This document shows, in pieces, positions 62,092 to 64,000 of a DNA stretch of 64,000 nucleotides. Within the stretch, counting starts at the first letter, position 1. The number at the start of each line of letters is the position of its first letter. A program made the position numbers and the translations under genes. Under the pieces are notes generated by a model that was given only the letters and a program-made list of their open reading frames with translations, was not told the DNA's origin and ran no database searches. Origin of the DNA: Roseiarcus sp963784805 (GTDB lineage: Bacteria > Pseudomonadota > Alphaproteobacteria > Rhizobiales > Beijerinckiaceae); NCBI GenBank assembly GCA_963784805.1, contig CAWASR010000008.1, positions 186,001-250,000 of the forward strand, given 5' to 3'.

Positions 62092-62717
62092 TTCGGCGAG
62101 AAAGCCAATGGGCGCCGGGCGGAGCGATCCCGCGTCCCGCGCGTAAGATGTGGCTTCGAAAGACGCGAACGAGTCGGGCGTTCGTGCGCTTATGGGGGGG
62201 CTGGCGGCGCTGAATTTCGTCTCAGCCGCCGCAAAGGCTTGAAATTGTGCGATTTACAATACAACAAAAATACTATGTTAATTATGAGCGCGCTACGGGG
62301 CGCCGATCGCCGAGAGAGGGCGACGACGGCGACGCCTCTGTCGCCAGCCGACGTCCGTGCGTCGATAATGATTGGTTAACCCACTGGCGGCGCTGCCGAA
62401 AAGCCTAGAAAAGTCAGGCCAGAGGGGGATTTCGTGACCTTTATGCAACATAGTCCCAGGAAAGGCGATTCTAAGGCGTTTTCGCGACAGATAGGAGTTG
62501 AGCGGCGGCGCGAGGAGGGTATGGTGTGGCGTGTGAGCGGGACATTCCCGGTCGCGGACGGGTCGACGGCGTCATTTGCAAGGGGCAAACCGCCAACATC
62601 CGGGTAATATCGGGAATAGGGGGCTGACTGCCTTCGATCAAATGGGTTCGCAAGCGGGCCACATGAACTGAAGGTGAGAAGAAAACCAAACCCCGCCACG
62701 TTTAACTGGAGGTTAAA
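62092..62717. other. 0.6-kb gap before the porin
   Basis: No gene is recognised. An AT-rich stretch around 62245-62285 (TTTACAATACAACAAAAATAC) is a likely promoter region for the porin, standing out in GC-rich surroundings. The expected lepB is absent. Confidence 0.55.
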
Positions 62718-64000
62718 ATGACGCTCATTAAGAGCCTTCTACTCGGTTCGGCGGCCGGCATCGTCGCCGTCGCCAGCGCGCAGGCGGCAGATCTTCCGAC
62801 AAGGAAGGCGGCGCCGGTGGAATATGTTAGGGTCTGCAACGTCGGCGGAATCACCGGCTGGGTGATGCCGGGCTCCGACACCTGCATGAAGATCAGCGGC
62901 TACATCACCGCTCAGTTCGTGGGCGGCAATCTCAGCACCCAGTACAACTGGGCGTCGACCTCGGCAATCAGTGCGGTCACCGGCATTACTTTCCCAATTG
63001 CCACAGTGCGATCCTCGCCACGCCTTCTCGTTCAGGCCAGCGACGCTCAGTTGAATTCGACTTTTTACCGTAACGCGATCGGCTGGTCGACCCGCGCCAA
63101 CATCGGATTCGACTTCGCCTCCAATACCGCCTGGGGCCCCCTGATCGGGCATTTTGACCTCAACACCGACGTCGGCAACGGTTTAGACGCCCTCGGCGGC
63201 GACACCTACCTGAACACAGGCTATTTGACCTGGGCCGGCATCACCGCCGGTAAGGCGCAGTCGTTCTTCTCGTTCGTCGGCGGCGGCGAGAACTGGGCGA
63301 ACTTCTTCTCGCCCGACCGCAAGGGCTTCAACGAGCCGCTCCTGCTGGCCTACACTGCCTCCTTCGGCGGCGGGTTCTCGGCGACGCTGTCGGCGGAAAG
63401 CCAGGGCGCGGTCGGCGGGTCGGGCGGCGGCACCAACATGACAGGCGCGGCCGGCTCCAACCCCGGCAACATCACGTTCGGCGGCCAGCGCTGGCCGGAC
63501 ATCGTCGGCGCCTTGCACGTCAAGCAGGCCTGGGGCGAGGCCCAGTTGTCGGGCGTGCTGCACAACGTCAACGTGCGAGATAATAGCTTCTACAACTTTG
63601 GAGTGGGTTGCGGCGCCGGGTTTCTCGGTGTTTGCGACGGATCGGAAAACAAGGTTGGATGGGCCATCGACGCCGGCGTGAAGGTCAACCTGCCTTCGTT
63701 CGGCGCCGGAGACAACTTCCTCATCACTGGCGCCTACAGCCAGAACGCGGTCTGGTACTCCGGACTGCCGGACGCCATGTGGGGCGAGCATGGGCAGACC
63801 AACGGCAACGGACAGCCGATGTATCTCGCCGACGCTTACTTCAACCCGTTCACCAACCAATGGTCGCAACCGACCGCGTGGACGATCTCGGCTTCGATGG
63901 AGCACCACTTCACTCCGCAGTTCTATGTTAACCCGGAGGCTTCGTACGGTCAGATCAGGTGGAGCAACCAGGGTGGCTGCAGCGTTTGGACCCCGGGGTG
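62718..64000 (+). CDS. Porin (Porin_2 family), 3' end outside the window
   Basis: From ATG 62718, with GGAGG 5 nt upstream, 427 residues are visible before the edge. The signal peptide IKSLLLGSAAGIVAVASAQA is followed by ADLPTRKAAPVEYVRVCN and GWVMPGSDTCMKISGYI, the usual Porin_2/RopA start with its Cys pair. Later strands such as TRANIGFDFAS and YLTWAGITAGKAQSFF are typical. It is a trimeric outer-membrane channel for small solutes. The frame is open to base 64000. Confidence 0.93.
   Translation, partial: MTLIKSLLLGSAAGIVAVASAQAADLPTRKAAPVEYVRVCNVGGITGWVMPGSDTCMKISGYITAQFVGGNLSTQYNWASTSAISAVTGITFPIATVRSSPRLLVQASDAQLNSTFYRNAIGWSTRANIGFDFASNTAWGPLIGHFDLNTDVGNGLDALGGDTYLNTGYLTWAGITAGKAQSFFSFVGGGENWANFFSPDRKGFNEPLLLAYTASFGGGFSATLSAESQGAVGGSGGGTNMTGAAGSNPGNITFGGQRWPDIVGALHVKQAWGEAQLSGVLHNVNVRDNSFYNFGVGCGAGFLGVCDGSENKVGWAIDAGVKVNLPSFGAGDNFLITGAYSQNAVWYSGLPDAMWGEHGQTNGNGQPMYLADAYFNPFTNQWSQPTAWTISASMEHHFTPQFYVNPEASYGQIRWSNQGGCSVWTPG

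Overview
The window is GC-rich DNA from an alphaproteobacterium, most likely of the Hyphomicrobiales (Rhizobiales). The signs are a Porin_2-type porin, an IalB-like protein, the asd / MotA-like / OmpA-like trio, pyrE-pdxJ-acpS, a split glycine decarboxylase (gcvPA + gcvPB) and RutR-type pyrimidine genes. I cannot name a species. These placements come from reading the translations by eye; no database search was run.

Region 1 (1-2.8 kb): the N-terminus of CcdA, a MocD/MocE-like desaturase plus Rieske ferredoxin pair, and a LysE exporter. Region 2 (about 2.8-15.7 kb) is accessory and damaged. It holds a 21-bp tandem repeat, an AT-richer HEPN-like gene, a frameshifted HAF-repeat PEP-CTERM protein, an unknown secreted protein lying between two 165-bp inverted-repeat elements, an IS3 remnant, a trypsin-like autotransporter with one frameshift, several IS110 fragments, and a decayed defence-like locus (methyltransferase C-terminus, frameshifted PLD-family protein, intact unknown 506-aa protein). 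Region 3 (15.7-32.4 kb) is mostly housekeeping: GNAT, OmpA-like, MotA/ExbB-like, asd, a brnT/brnA relic, tRNA-Val(GAC), an IalB-like protein, a lipoprotein, a tandem glycine riboswitch followed by gcvT-gcvH-gcvPA-gcvPB, a GyrI-like secreted protein, an MsbA-like ABC exporter, rpmE, an NlpC/P60 peptidase and a frameshifted aidB-like gene.

Region 4 (32.4-39.5 kb) is a reductive pyrimidine or hydantoin catabolism cluster on the minus strand: carbamoylase, dihydropyrimidinase, ATPase, two permeases and a binding protein. A RutR-like regulator is transcribed divergently, and a perfect TTTGACC/GGTCAAA palindrome lies between the two. Dihydropyrimidine dehydrogenase is not in the window. Region 5 (39.5-52.3 kb): a small HTH protein, a serine-beta-lactamase-fold esterase, an SBP56/methanethiol-oxidase-like gene overlapping a membrane-protein gene, a second ABC operon (VOC, binding protein, ATPase, permease, frameshifted GntR), and a di-haem cytochrome c gene coupled to an FG-GAP/UnbV protein. 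Two more inverted-repeat elements lie here.

Region 6 (52.3-64 kb): xylF-xylH-xylG, an Asn-rich repeat protein, an arylsulfatase, a small DUF1254/1214-like remnant, tRNA-Thr(TGT), a cupin, pyrE-pdxJ-acpS and a porin running off the right edge. Five genes carry apparent single-base frameshifts, some in otherwise well-conserved genes, so both real decay and assembly error have to be considered. The least explained parts are the inverted-repeat element family (four copies in 64 kb) with the gene it brackets, and the MTase-PLD-506-aa locus.
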